DNA of 64,000 nt from Tilletia caries (taxonomy: Eukaryota; Basidiomycota; Exobasidiomycetes; Tilletiales; Tilletiaceae), in assembly GCA_032718865.1 (NCBI GenBank), contig JALUTQ010000033.1:1178001-1242000 (forward strand). Reading direction: 5' to 3'. Position 1 is the first letter of the stretch. Each line of letters begins with the position of its first letter. This document shows, in pieces, positions 12,101-23,924 of the stretch. The position numbers and the translations under genes are program-made. The notes under the pieces were generated by a model that worked only from the letters and a program-made list of their open reading frames with translations, ran no database searches and had not been told where the DNA came from.

Positions 12101-12697
12101 ACCAACACGCTCCCAGCACTCGCAGACCCGTCTCCTCCCGTCCCTCATCTCAGCCCCTCCACGGCCGCTCCGAGTTCATCAACTCCTCTGGCCCCCTTGC
12201 CGATGCCGAGTCACGAATATGCTGCTGCTGCTTCGATCGCTTCCGACACAGAGAGACCGTCCCCGTCCTTCGTACCCCCTCCCATGCGTGCAGCTTCTTC
12301 CGTATCTGCCGTCCCATCTGCCTCTCCAGCTCCTATTTTTCTTCCTCGCACGATTTTGTGCATTGCGGCGAAGGTGAACACAGTCAGTCAACTCGCGGTG
12401 GAGTGGCATGCGGGCAAGGATGGATACATGGGTGTTTTCGCACGCTTGGAGGCCAAAGACGAAGCACTGGACGCCAAAGGAGCAGCTGCGCGCAAGCAGA
12501 TCTGCCGCTGGCGTCGTGTGGTGGGCGTGTTAGAGGAGCTGGAGAGTCAGAGCGGCTGGAGTCGCGACGCGGCGGCACGGGCAATGGACACACAGCTCAA
12601 GAAAAACAAGCACGGTCTTCGCACACTAGCCAATAACATCGCCAAGGACGATGCGCGCGCCGCGTGGATGGCCTTGCTGGTGGCTGCAACATCATAA
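9119..12697 (+). CDS. Crypton tyrosine recombinase (YR transposase) with C-terminal GCR1_C-like domain
   Basis: Exons read on from about 9260: an HTH-like start (SVKERAKKLGVGMPTMYDWR); 9484 on (SALDKLDANSPVTQEMREIMS); a low-complexity linker; a helical core-binding region (KVKENWDRCKRHF, then HIKAIVNLWETQTLQG and ISRWYLK); and the catalytic domain. There the first Arg context is GRSEDLRHAKLSSLYLY, the H-x-x-R box is LTHAMRGAAARHAYEAGC and the nucleophile Tyr context is LIERYLTGIAVQPVRA. After an acidic/coiled segment and a Pro/Ser-rich linker the last exon (about 12,030-12,697) contains VSQLAVEWHAGKDG and ICRWRRVVGVLEELE, typical of GCR1_C DNA-binding domains. Cryptons have no terminal inverted repeats, so element ends are not visible. 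The 5' end (TAG at about 9228 in the MQPQ frame) and the join at 11,730-11,780 are unresolved, so it may be slightly damaged. Confidence 0.8.
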
Positions 12698-14661
12698 TCA
12701 GGTAAATCAGAAGCCTCCTTGCGAGCTTACCCCTTCCCAATACTTTCTCATGCATTTAATCACTCAAAAAAATGTCGCCCAGTCTCCCAGTAGTCACCTT
12801 GACCGTTCCCCCTGTTCATGTCGTACATGTGTTTTGTGATTGTTTCTCTTCAACTGTAGCTGTCCTTGCATTTGCCTCTGTCACAATCGAACCAATCGAA
12901 CCGACCCTAATCACTTGTTGAACCATTGATGTGCTTTTGTAATTACCTTGGGTCGGATGGCAGCAGTGAGAGAGCAGACGATCGCGGAGACGCGGACGAA
13001 TACGGCGGTGGAGTTACTCTGGAAACGATTACAGCCTGGCGGATGGAAGGAAACGCTCTAGTCAATAGAAGTGAATCGTTGATCTGCAGGAAGGCAGTGG
13101 CAGTTGAAGAGAGAGAGAGACCAACATACCTTTCCTGTTCGATGACAACCCAGATCTTGCGTCTGCCGTCTTCAGTCCAGCCTCTGGAGCATATTCTGCA
13201 AAAGAAAACAAAATGTGTATTAGTATCTTGAGTCTCGATGATCTGGCAGCAAGGCCAGAAAAAAATGACATGCCTTCCCCTGTAAACATCTCTGAGAGAT
13301 GGCGCAGAGGATGTGCTTGATCAGGTGCAGCATCCCTGCCCCAATCTCCTCTACCCGACATCCTTCCCCACCAACATCTTCAGAGGCCACGGCTGGAGCA
13401 TAAAAGCGCACATTGATCAATGGTGCGTCCTGTCCAGCCCTTCTCCCTCCTTCAACCACAGTTCCATCGTCCCTGGTTCATTGATGCGTGCCTGAAGTGT
13501 GAAAGAACAGGTACGCGAAATTGTCAGCAACCAGCATGAAGAACTCATGACGTGTGCAAAGGGAAGGGATAGTACTCACTTGGAAACCTCACAGCTCCTT
13601 GGCTTTCCCTTTCCTCCTCACCGGTATCCGCATCACTGACGACTGACTGATGGTCTCTGCAGGTAGGAAGAAGGATAAGTGTCAGTGAGAGGATCGAATG
13701 GTGGTGGAGGGTGGGGATCAACAGAGAAGCTCACATGTCCACGATGGTGCTGATGGTCATCCGAAACGCTGTTGGATATATGCATCATCCATGACACTTG
13801 GGTCGAGACTGGTCTCACCTTTTAGTATAGTGGTAGAATGTTCACAACAAACGCGGCGTGGACATGTTCGCTGCAGACTGTGGTAGCGCAAAGGAGGGGG
13901 GAAGCAGAAAGTCAAGGAGGTCAGAAGACTGCAAGCGTGGTAATTGATGAGAGTGGTGAACCCCTCACCTTGCCTTGTTGTGTCACTTGTGAGCCTTGAC
14001 GCGTGGTTGGGTGGGTCTTGAGAGCGGTGGGAGGGGTGAGGAGGGGTTTGGGTGGGGACGGGTTGGAGTTGGGTTTGCCCGAAGCTTCCAAGGTGGGTGA
14101 CCATTCGGGCTAACCTGTGTCCAAGTCGTGACCGGCCCAGCCAGAAACTGTGACCGACGGTGTCCAGGATAGAAACACCCCATACTTATAGTGACCTGGC
14201 TTAAGGCCAGAGGTTCCCCCAGACTCGATGTAGACCTCAGACCCATATGATCTGGTGGAGAACTTCGTAGGTTTGCTCCAAAACTGACTGGGGGCGCTCA
14301 CCCCCCCATACATAACTGATAACATGACATTACATTACATATGAATGAGAACCAACTCGGCATGGCTACGCAGAGGCTCAGGGTAGCTTCGCTACCCTTC
14401 GTCTGCTTCGCCACGCAGTTGTGACCGTAGCTATCAATATCATCATCATTTTGTATGGTGATCTATCGGATTCAGGTTCTTATAGGTTTGATTTCCGGCA
14501 GCATAATACAATACACATATACAAACCTGGATCCCTGTGACCTGACCACTGACCCGCCTTCCGACAGCCGAGTCTGCAATCCGGTTCCGTACTCAGCGTC
14601 GCCGCTGGCCGCTGTGGAAGGATAGTCGATGTAAGCTCGTCGTTAATCGGTGTCCTCGTCT
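12698..14661. other. No recognisable gene; possible Crypton 3' flank and repeat fragments
   Basis: I find no domain. Short minus-strand frames around 13,060-13,460 contain splice-like borders but no recognisable protein. At 14,195-14,225 lies a motif shared with 17,554-17,585, and at 14,377-14,401 a 25-bp hairpin repeated at 17,829-17,853, suggesting degraded transposon DNA. Confidence 0.5.
14377..14401. repeat. 25-bp hairpin repeat, copy 1
   Basis: Contains the self-complementary ggtagcttcgctacc core and is identical over 25 bp to 17,829-17,853. It probably marks the ends of a repeat family. Confidence 0.7.
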
Positions 14662-14669
14662 GTCAGAAT

Positions 14670-15953
14670 TAAGGATGTCGACCATCTCCGCGGTTTTCGC
14701 GGAGCTCCGCGGAGCAAATCTCCGCGAGTTTTTCTCCGCCGTCAGCCTCGGAGACGCTCGCGGAGACGAGCCAATCTCCGCGGAGACCTCCTTTCCGCCG
14801 GTCATTCATCGCGGAGGGAGATGTTTGTTCGGCTAAGCTGCCTGGAAAACAGCGGAGGGAGACGCTTCAGCTTGCTGCCAAAATCGCGGAGTTGCGGAGA
14901 CGCTCGGCAAAAGTACCATCTCCGCGGCATCTCCGGCGTAACTCCGCGTCTCCGCTACTAAGTGATTCGTCTCCGTGGAAACCCCATGAAACTCCATGAA
15001 ACCGCATGAGACTCTGGAGTTTCAGCGGAGTTTTTGCGAGTCTCATCGATTGGAGAAGAGTCTCATGTCACGTGCGGGAGTCTCAGGTCTGGGACAGGTC
15101 GCCGATCCTGGCCCCGGGCTAATCTCCGACGCACCCTCACCGCTCACTGGTGCCGAATCTTCACCAGCTTCTCCTCCAGAACGGTCAAGGAAGGCTTCTA
15201 TTAAATCTATGATGCTCAAAAGAAAGATGCAAATGATCAGTCATCAGAGTAGTCGTTGGATCGTCGAACTTGAGGGAGATGAGTCACTTAGCAGCGGAGG
15301 AAAAGATCTGGGCGCTGGATTGTTTTCGCACCGGCTCGCACCGGCAACCTCGGTGAATGTCGAGCGGCTTTTCTCAAAGGCTCAGCACCATATGCCATAT
15401 CACACCACTTCGTCACCAACCGAAGGTGGTCAAACTGGGACGAGTAGTTTCGAGGAATCGGCGGCTATGGCAGGACCCTCAAAGCATATACGGACGGATG
15501 CTGACGAGACCACAATATGAATGAGTGGGAATTCCGATGAGGAGGTTTTCGGAACACGAGCAGTAGATGCGTTGAAGAGATTTGTGAGTTTGTGACTGTT
15601 TAAAATTCCAAATGCAAATGATTTTCGACTGATTTTGATTCGCGGAGACGAGTCACTTAGTAGCGGAGACGCGGAGTTACGCCGGAGACGCCAAAAAAAT
15701 TGCGGAGGGAGATGCTGTATGAGGAGGACAGTCTATGGCGGCCGCGGAGGGAGATGCTCAGCCCCTACAGTTTCAAACGCGGAGACGGAGATGCCGTCAG
15801 AAGCACCAAAAAATGGCGGAGATAGGCCGGAGCTCCGTGCAATCTCCGCAGCAAACACGGAGAGGAGACGGAGCTCCGGGAAAGTGGCACGGAGACGCCG
15901 CGGAGACGTGACGGCGGAGAAAATCTCCGCGGAGATCTCCGTCGACATCCTTA
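14670..15953. mobile_element. Decayed hAT element with 8-bp target duplication and CTCCGCGGAG-rich ends
   Basis: GTCAGAAT flanks the element at 14,662-14,669 and 15,954-15,961. The termini are perfect inverted repeats, TAAGGATGTCGAC on the left and its complement on the right. Both terminal regions (about 14,680-14,960 and 15,640-15,950) are saturated with ctccgcggag/cggagac motifs, resembling subterminal transposase-binding arrays. The interior carries a remnant of the hAT C-terminal dimerisation domain. The 8-bp duplication, short inverted termini and hAT remnant together make the assignment firm. Confidence 0.85.
14996..15520 (+). pseudogene. hAT transposase C-terminal remnant
   Basis: An open frame of 174 codons ends with LAPATSVNVERLFSKAQHHM, the signature region of the hAT C-terminal dimerisation domain (A/S-x-S-V-x-V/A-E-R-x-F-S). 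The rest of the frame is compositionally odd and the DDE core is missing, so this is a relic in a non-autonomous element. Confidence 0.65.
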
Positions 15954-17516
15954 GTCAGAATAGAGGCAGTCTACTCACCTTTGCGAGTACGAGAAGGAAT
16001 GCGAGAAAGTCTGAAGGCTGTGAATCACGGCCCACGGGAAGAGAAAAAAAAAAAAGAAGGCAAGAGGGAAGAAAAAGGGAAGGGAAAGGGGATCGGTGCG
16101 GTGAGAGATCGCGCAGGTCGCCGAGTAGAGATGCTTCCTCCCGAGTACCGTCTTGTGCTGCGAAAGGGGCAAAGTCTGAAAACGGTCAGAACTTAGTTGC
16201 GTGAGCGTTGACTGTGGAGCGGAACGTCAGCTCCTGAAATCAGTTATCAAGCTGACAGCTGTATGTGACAGCGCATCGAGTCCGTGGTAGGCTATATGAA
16301 CGGACAAGCGGGAGTCCAGAAGCTGCCGGGGGAGTCGTCAGTGAGGACGCTGACAAAAAAAGCAGTGTTGGAAAGAAGATCTGTTAGAAAGGAAGAAGCT
16401 GCGTGAGTCAGTCACGGAGGGAAGAGATGTCTCTGTGCTGTAGAGTGTAGAGCTAAAGGAAGCTTACTGATTGTCAGCGCAAATTTGGTGAGCTGTAGGT
16501 GAGTCGGTGAGTCGGTGAGAGTGGTCAGGATCAGCACGCGTCAGGACAAGGAGCGCGAAGCAAGCGGAACGTGAGTAGCGTCGGCGCATGTCGGCGGAAA
16601 CGAGCTGCGGGATACCGAAGAGACAGGTCACAGGGTTGAGGGAGGAAGAAAGGAAGGGGGCTGGAAAGAATCGGAAGAGAAGGAGTGGGAGTAGAGAAGA
16701 TCTGTATAAAGCAAAGACGCAGGAAACAAGGAGATAAGGAGAATCAGTGATCAGAGCACATCAGAGATTTAGAGATCGTACGGCGCGGTCAGACATCGCG
16801 GAGGAGGGCTGCTGTGAGATTAAGGAAGAAAGCGTTAGCTAGGGCGATGGTGGAGGTGCGGGCGAGGGATTATGCAGATCCTGAATCTCCTGCTCGATGG
16901 CGTTCTGCCCCTCCTAACTCCTTCAACTCAGCCTTTCGCGAGCTCATCTCAATCTGGGTACTGTAGGAAAGCAAAAGGAGCACACGCTTCAGTGAAAGTG
17001 TGAATAGGGATGTGCTGAGGAACGCATCCAGACCTATCACCTACTCGGATATCCTCACGCAGCTTGAGATCGAGTGCATCGACTTTGCGCTGGAGTAATG
17101 TGATCATACTTAGAAAGTTAGAAGCGCGGCACCTTCATTGCGAGTGCCAGCGAGCCTCATGGACGTGACCAAGGTAGATCAGTATCAGCTTTGAGCTGTA
17201 GACTGTAGTATTGGAGCCTTGGAGCTTGGAGGTAAGTCAGTGAGTGCCAGATGTGCGGCCAAGCGTACATCCGCCTAGCAACAGCGTGATCGGCAGACGG
17301 AATTAATTAAAAGTGACACTTCAGAGCGTCTCCAGCGCATGGATTATCTTTCAACTGCTCTCAGATTTGGAATGGTAACAGAGGATGGCCATAAGATCAA
17401 GATATGTTAGTGTTGCGAGGTATGTTTGCTTGGTGCGAAAAAAAAGTTTCAATCGATGTCGAGAGCAAAAGTTCGGCCGAAATTCTAACCAGGCTCAAGG
17501 AACCCCAGAACTAGAG

Positions 17517-17585
17517 TCTGGGGAAAAGTCTGGGGAACAAATGATCCCACCGGCCTGGCTTTTGAGCCAGAGTGTTCCCCAGACT
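17517..17585. repeat. Fold-back repeat, AGTCTGGGG termini
   Basis: About 70 bp starting agtctgggg and ending ccccagact, with an internal TGGCTTTTGAGCCA palindrome. The right half resembles 14,195-14,225, and a lone agtctggggaa occurs at about 18,648. Confidence 0.6.
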
Positions 17586-17828
17586 TTTTGAGGCCATGAG
17601 TTTATAGAAATTAGAATATGAACGGGAAATGAAAAGTACCAAGAAACATGCATGTCTTGACTCTTGATGACTGATGTTGCTTAATGCTTGGTCTGGATAT
17701 CTTAGACTCGAATTCTCAAAAGGCGTGCTCAATGCAGTGACCTGTCGGATGTGGATTGCATACCTAAAACAATGGCCCAGAAGCACAGTCAATCATTCAA
17801 ATCACATAGACGCCCTCCGCGCCTCGCT

Positions 17829-17853
17829 CTCAGGGTAGCTTCGCTACCCTTCG
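17829..17853. repeat. 25-bp hairpin repeat, copy 2
   Basis: Identical to 14,377-14,401, including the ggtagcttcgctacc palindrome. Confidence 0.7.
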
Positions 17854-18002
17854 AGCTCTCCGCCATGATTTTCCACACAATATAGATGATGAGCACTGAG
17901 CAGATAGAACTCCCCAAAGGTGTAATGTGATATGTGTATTGCGATTTGCGTACCTTATCGGTGACCCACAGGCCACAGTTGATGGATCAATATGGACTGA
18001 CG

Positions 18003-18126
18003 AGTAGTCAGTAGTCAGTAGTCAGTAGTCAGTAGTCAGTAGTCAGTAGTCAGTAGTCAGTAGTCAGTAGTCAGTAGTCAGTAGTCAGTAGTCAGTAGTC
18101 AGTAGTCAGTAGTCAGTAGTCAGTAG
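18003..18126 (+). repeat. Tandem 7-bp repeat (GTAGTCA)n
   Basis: Almost 18 perfect head-to-tail copies of agtagtc over 124 bp. No unit variation is visible, which points to recent expansion or slippage. Confidence 0.95.
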
Positions 18127-18864
18127 CATTCTGATTTCTGGGGCACCATCACCTGGTAGATGTAGGCGTGTATCTCAAGCAACTTACCACTGGCACGACT
18201 TGTAAGTTGTAGGCAGGTCAGAGTTGAAGGTTGGTGAACGCTGGAGTAAGTTGGGCAGTTGGTAGCTGCGTGAATCGTGATGCGTTCGTCAAAAAAAAGT
18301 TGAAGACCTTTCAACTTTCTCGGAGGGTTTTTGAGTTTTGACTATGGCTATGAACTTCCTCGGAGGGTTTTGACTTTTGACTATGGCTATCGAAGGCGTG
18401 GGAAAAAGTGGAGGTAGAAGACAGACAGAAACGGGCAACGAACGGCGCAAGGACGGCATGTGAACAGCAAATTGCTATCTTCATAAAGAAAACTGAGAGA
18501 AATCGAGAGCGTCGATGGATGCTTAGAACACGGACACCCAGGCGAAGTTTGAGAAGATTTAAAGGAGTTTTGAAGAATTTCATTCGAGGGATGTTGCAAC
18601 ACTTTTTCTCGGCCGTAAAGATCTAAGGGGCAGATATAACCCCATACTAAAGTCTGGGGAAAATGAGACTGAGACTGAGACTGAAAGAGTCTGAGATGGG
18701 AGTCTGGTTGAGTCTGGACCCTGTCTTTCGCTCACCGGGTGCATCACAGCCGGCTCCCCAGTCCCCCACACAGCACACCGAGTGAGCGAGCCAGCCATCT
18801 TCCCTTGCTTCCTTGCTTCCCTCTCTCTGTCGTTCCTCAGCGAGCGTCGATAGCGAGAGCGAGA

Positions 18865-21800
18865 ATGTCGGAGGAGCACGCAGCACCAGTGGAGACTGAG
18901 ACAGCGCCGGCCACAGCTGCACTCGGCATCGACGCAGAACAGCACCAGCAGCAAGACGCAGACGCAGACGCAGCAGGAGAAAAGCCGCAGCCGCCTGCTC
19001 CTCCGCCCGAGCCTGCTGCTGCTCCGACCCCACTGCCACTGCCAGCAGTACCGTCGACCCGCAAACGGCCGTCCAAGCACGCAGCACCCCCAAAACCAAT
19101 CCTCCGTCCGCCGGGCTCGTCCCACACTGCCTCACACAACGCACTCATCACCGGCGTCGCAGCAGCAACAGCATCGCTCCTCCCCACAAACGCAAAGCCA
19201 GCACTCGCTTCCTTCCTACAGAACATCAACACACGTCTCGCTCAGGGCGGCGTTGGGGTGCAGGTGCCCATCCCACATGGTCTCACTCCCACCCCTGGCG
19301 GCATGGGGACGATTCCAGGTCAGGGGCTCAGCTATGTCCAGCAGCAGCAGCAGTCCTCCGCCTCCTCATCAAATACAAGACAGCAACAGCAACAGTCCCA
19401 ACAGCAGCAGTACACCGGATACGGCGCCACCAGCTCATCAGGTCAAGGCCTCGGTACCTCCTCCGCCCAGCAGGGCACCAGCGCAAGCGCCCTCCTCAAC
19501 GGCGTCCTCAGACGATTCTCCGGCGCAGGGCCCAGCTCGTCCACGGCCATGGGCGGCAGCTCCAGCGGATCAGCAACTCCCACGCGCTCCGACGGCATCA
19601 GCATACGTACCAGCGGGATCAACTCCTCACTCTTCCACACAGGCAGTAACGGCGGCACCCTCTCCCCCGTCGACTTCCGCTCCCAATCTCCCTCCCTCCC
19701 CTCCGGTCCTTCGTCCCAACAGCAACAACAGCAACAGCCCTCCATTCGCCCACTCCGACGCGTCCAGTTCAGACCGACTCTCATGACAGTCACCTACCCG
19801 ATCGTGAACACCATCGCGCCCGCGGACGAAGACGCGACCCGCCGACGCGTCGAGTCCGAACATCGCGCACACCTTGCCGAGATTTATGGCTGCGACCTTC
19901 CCAAGGGCGCGTCTGCTTCTTCGCTCAGTACGGACAGTCAGAGGGGGAAAGGTAGTGGGAGGAAGAAGGTGTGGAACGTGGACGAGGTGGAGGAACTATA
20001 CACCCGCTGCTGTCGGATCCGGCAGGAGTGGCCCCTCAAGAAGATGAGGCAGGTCTTCCAGGAGGCCAGGCAAGCCGCCGGTGGGTCCGGAGGCACAACA
20101 ACTTTGCGCACCCTCGATTTATCTACCATCCCGCTCGATCAGGACGCGGTGGATCCGCTGGCTGATTTCCTTAGTGTCGACTTCGGACTTGACAAGTTGG
20201 TTCTTGAGAACTGTATGCTCACTGATGAGGTGCGTCCTGTCGTCCCTCGCGCGCATAATAGCTAAGAATGATATGCTGACTCCTTCTCTCTTACATTCGC
20301 ATATTACACCCACACAGGGCCTCAAAGCATTCCTCCACGCCCTCCTCATCTCCGGAACCCTCCCCAACCTCAGTCTAGCCTCCAATAAGAAGATCAAAGC
20401 CCAGGGTTGGAAGTACGTTGCCCTCTTCATCCGGCGCGCACAGGCCTTGCGATACCTCGACCTCTCGGAGAATGTGCTCAATAAGGCGGCGCTGGGGGAG
20501 ATTGTCGCTGCGTTGGAGCGTGCGCCGAGGGAGCTTGTTTCGCCGGCGGGGGAGAGGAGGAAGAAGAGGGAGGAGGCGGCGAAGGTGGGGGAGAAGGGGG
20601 AAGGGGAGGAGGAAGGGAAGAGGGAGGGGCTTGGACTAGGGCAGGACGAGCCGGAATTTCAGCCGCTGCTTGATGAGATCCCGCTCATGCCCGCCGCGCC
20701 CCTCCTACGGTCCTACGACAACCCCTCTCCCCCCTCCTCCTCCCTCAGCGCGTCCACACCAACAGCGCACTACAGCCAACTCTCCTCCCTCCGCCTCGAA
20801 AACTGCAGTCTGAAAACATCAACACTCGAACTCCTCGCACAGGGCGTGCGCGCTTCGGAGCTGCGCCATCTCTCGCTCCGAAGGAATAAGATCTCGAATG
20901 CGGGCGCGAGTGCGTTGGCGCTCGTGTTGAAGGATTATCCGGATGTTAGTGTTGGTGTGGCGGAGAGGTTGACGGGGGGGATGGGGTTGGGGTTGGTCGC
21001 GCCTGGATCGGAAGGTGGAGGAGCGGGAGCGGGAGGGACGGATATGCATGCACCAACCCCGTCCTACGCAGTTCGCTCCGGTTCCCTGCCACTCTCCGCC
21101 TCGGGCCGGGTGAATCAGGCGATCTCGACGGCCGCGGGCGGGGTGGCTACCGTCCGGAAAGACCCGAGACGGACGTCGTATTTGCTGTCCCCGACGGAGT
21201 CGGAGGCGCTTTCTTCGGGTTCGGAAGCTGGTACGGGAGCGGGCGCGGGCGGGATGATGATGTCGCCCGTCTTGCCCGCCGTGCCGGAGGTCATCTCGAG
21301 TCCGCAGGGCGGGGTCACTAGTAAGCGGATGAACCCCGCTGCTTTTGGCGCGACGATGGTCTCGATGAATGGCGGCGGCGGGGCTTCTGCTTCGTCCCGG
21401 TCGACTTATTATGATGAGGACCGGGCTGGAGGTGGGGGTGCAGGGACCGAGCGCGATTGGGAACGATCTTCGACGGGGCAGGCGCAGCAAGGTTACAGCG
21501 GCGGTGGTGGTGGTGCGTACTACGACCCGGCGATGGCGGCCGAGCAGGCGCTCGCGGCTGCCAAAGCGCAGCGGGCGTTCCTTGCCAATCTACCGAGGGT
21601 GGGCGCGTTGTTGACGCTTGACCTTAAGTCAAATGATATCGGGGTGAGTTCCTCTACCCACGCTTACTAAGCCTTTTTTTCGCGTCCCCATTCACCCCAT
21701 CCCTTCCTTTTATACACAGAGCGGCGTGGTCTACCTGGCCCAGGCTCTCAAGAAGAACCGCACCTTGCGGGTGCTCAACTTGAGTGACTGCAATATCGAC

Positions 21801-23924
21801 ATGGCGGGCTTGATTGCGATGGCGGATATGTTGAAGTATAATGCTACGCTGGAGACGCTTGATTTGAGCCATAATCAGTGCTGTGGGCCGAGTTTGGAAG
21901 GGGTGAGTCTTCCCTCCCCTCCTCTTTGTTTTGGAGCATCTAGCATTTTTGGCTGCTGTTACAGGAGGGCTTTGTGGCTGACAATCTTGTGTTGTGTTGG
22001 ATAGATCACCACGCTTCGGACGGCATTCACTCTCAACTCCGGTCTGAAGCGACTGTTCCTGAGCGACACAGAGCTCTCCTCCGAAGGCGCGATATGTCTA
22101 GCCGAGTTCCTCCCCGAGGCCAAGAGCCTGATCCACCTCGACCTCACCGAGAACTACGAGATTGACATCGCAGGCGTGATGGCCCTGGCCGTCTCCCTCC
22201 GGATGAACACATCCTTACGCTGTCTCGACCTAAATGTGCCCCCGAACAACCACGAATTCTCCCGATTGAGCCAGGAGATCCTCCAGTCCTGCGTGCGCAA
22301 CACCGAAGAAGCCCAACGGCGCGCCACCCAGCGCGGGCTTAAACAACCCGTCGCAGCGCCCATCTACCGCTCTGCCGTCGCGCGCGCGGCCAAAGCGGAG
22401 GATGCGCAGCGCGAGCGGGAGATGGCGCAGCGGGTCCGGGTGGAGGGGTTGCGGAGTAAGCGGGAGAAGAGGGTGAGGGATACGTTGGAGGCTGCGGGGG
22501 AGTGTGCGAAGGTGTTGATGGATCTGTTGGATGGGCCTGGGCCTCATGCTGGGAGTGGGGATGCGGCGGCGCGGGCGGAGGTGGGTGTTGCTGCTGCTGG
22601 GAATGGTGGTGCGACTGCGGCGACGACGGCGACGGGGACGGGGCAGGAGGAGTTGTTGGCTGATTTGTTGGCGCAGAGTAAGCGTTTGCGGGAACGGTTG
22701 GCGGTGATCGCTAGTAATTGGAAGGATGGCAAGTTACTTGGTGAGTGTTTCTTTACCTTGGCATTCTCTGGCGGCCTTGAGGGCGCAAAAGAAGCAGCTG
22801 GATTCTCATCTCAACCTTTGGTCTGTTCTCTCTCCACAGCTCGGACCTTGCATCTGAATGACGAGCTCGACAGATTAGCGACTCGCGCGGCGGCGCTTCA
22901 AGCCGCTCCGACGCCCTACGTTGCGCCCTCGCCCGCCTTGAGCGCGCTCGACTCGCCGTACCTGAGCGCACCGGACCAGTCCGACTCGGGTCTGAGCTCG
23001 CCTTCGTTCTCGATTGGCTCGGACGACGAGGATGACGAGCCGGCGGGTGGTGCGGGTGCAGGTGTGGGTGCGGGTGTGATTGAAGACAACTTGCGTCGGG
23101 CTTCGCAGACGCTTGCGTCCTCTTCTGATTCTGCTTCTACGCTCTCTCCTATCTCATCCCGACGAGAACGGGTGGCCGGCGGCGAAGGCGAAGGTGATGA
23201 AGACGAAGAAGAAGAGGAGGACGAAGATGATCTCGTCCCCCGTCCATCTTCGTCCTCGTCCTCCTCAGCGACCCGTCAACTGCCCTCCCTGACGATCGAC
23301 ATCGACGGCCTAGAAGCGGAGAAGATCGAACCCCCGCCGGAGGAGCTGCAGAAGGAAGTTACGCCCTCGCCTGCTGAACATCGGGCCAAGGGCCAGTTGA
23401 GCGAGGAGGGCGAGATTTTCAGGAAGGCGAAGTCGCTTATGCTTGTGGACGAGTCGGGGTTGGGACCTGATGATGAGAGTGAGAGTGATGGGACGCGGGA
23501 TGAGGAGGAGGTTGATGAGGGTGGGGTGGAGGCAGGTGGAAGTGCGAGTGGAAGTGGAGAAGCGGGCGGGTCGACCACCGCGAAGGAAGATCTTCTTCCG
23601 TCTTCATACTCACCAACCACCCCGTCCTCACCAGCCACATCCACCGAGACACCCCACCGCACACGCCAACGCCACCGAACGCCCTCGACAGACTCGGCCC
23701 TCTCCATCTCGAGCAGCGGGAGCGGAAGCACGGCCATGGGTGGTCCATCGAGCCACCATGCCGGGGACGCGGTGTTGATGATTGATCCTGAAGTGAGCGG
23801 GGAGCGGTTGAGGAAGGAGATTCTGGAGGCGGACGTTCCGAGGGTGCATCGGTATCCTGGTGGTGGTGCGGACGCGGCGGCGGCAGCTGAGACGTCTCCG
23901 AATGCGGTTGCGACGGACGCTTAG
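18865..23924 (+). CDS. Long leucine-rich-repeat (RNI-like) protein, PPP1R37-like
   Basis: Five exons (18865-20229, 20318-21643, 21720-21902, 22005-22740, 22840-23924) join in frame to 1564 codons. The ATG at 18865 opens an Ala/Pro/Gln-rich N-terminus. After about 310 residues comes a conserved block containing LRRVQFRPTLMTVTYPI, then WNVDEVEELYTRCC. LRRs follow: RTLDLSTIPLD, DKLVLENCMLTDEGL, LRYLDLSENVLN, LRHLSLRRNKISNAG, TLDLKSNDIG, LRVLNLSDCNID, TLDLSHNQC, LIHLDLTENYEID. The C-terminal 500 residues are acidic and disordered. This order matches fungal relatives of PPP1R37, a protein phosphatase 1 regulator, and RVQF fits the RVxF PP1-docking pattern. PP1 binding is therefore an inference. 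A low-complexity insertion splits the LRR block at about 20,930-21,580. Confidence 0.75.

Larger units (their letters stand above)
15962..18640. other. Gene-poor, repeat-bearing stretch
   Basis: No coding region I can support. It holds the fold-back AGTCTGGGG...CCCCAGACT at 17,517-17,585, the second copy of the 25-bp hairpin at 17,829-17,853, a 7-bp tandem array at 18,003-18,126 and a duplicated segment of about 50 bp at 18,320-18,395 (cctcggagggttttgac-type). Purine-rich between 16,030 and 16,110. Confidence 0.6.

Noticed and set aside
13800..13870. Possible tRNA gene (tttagtatagtggtagaatg)
   Set aside because: An A-box-like stretch is present but no acceptable T-arm, anticodon arm or acceptor pairing follows.
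12698..14661. LTR retrotransposon remnants
   Set aside because: No direct terminal repeats, primer-binding site, or Gag/Pol motifs found; the same holds for the rest of the window.
18003..18126. CRISPR-like or centromeric array
   Set aside because: Uniform 7-bp units without spacers; a simple tandem repeat in a eukaryote.
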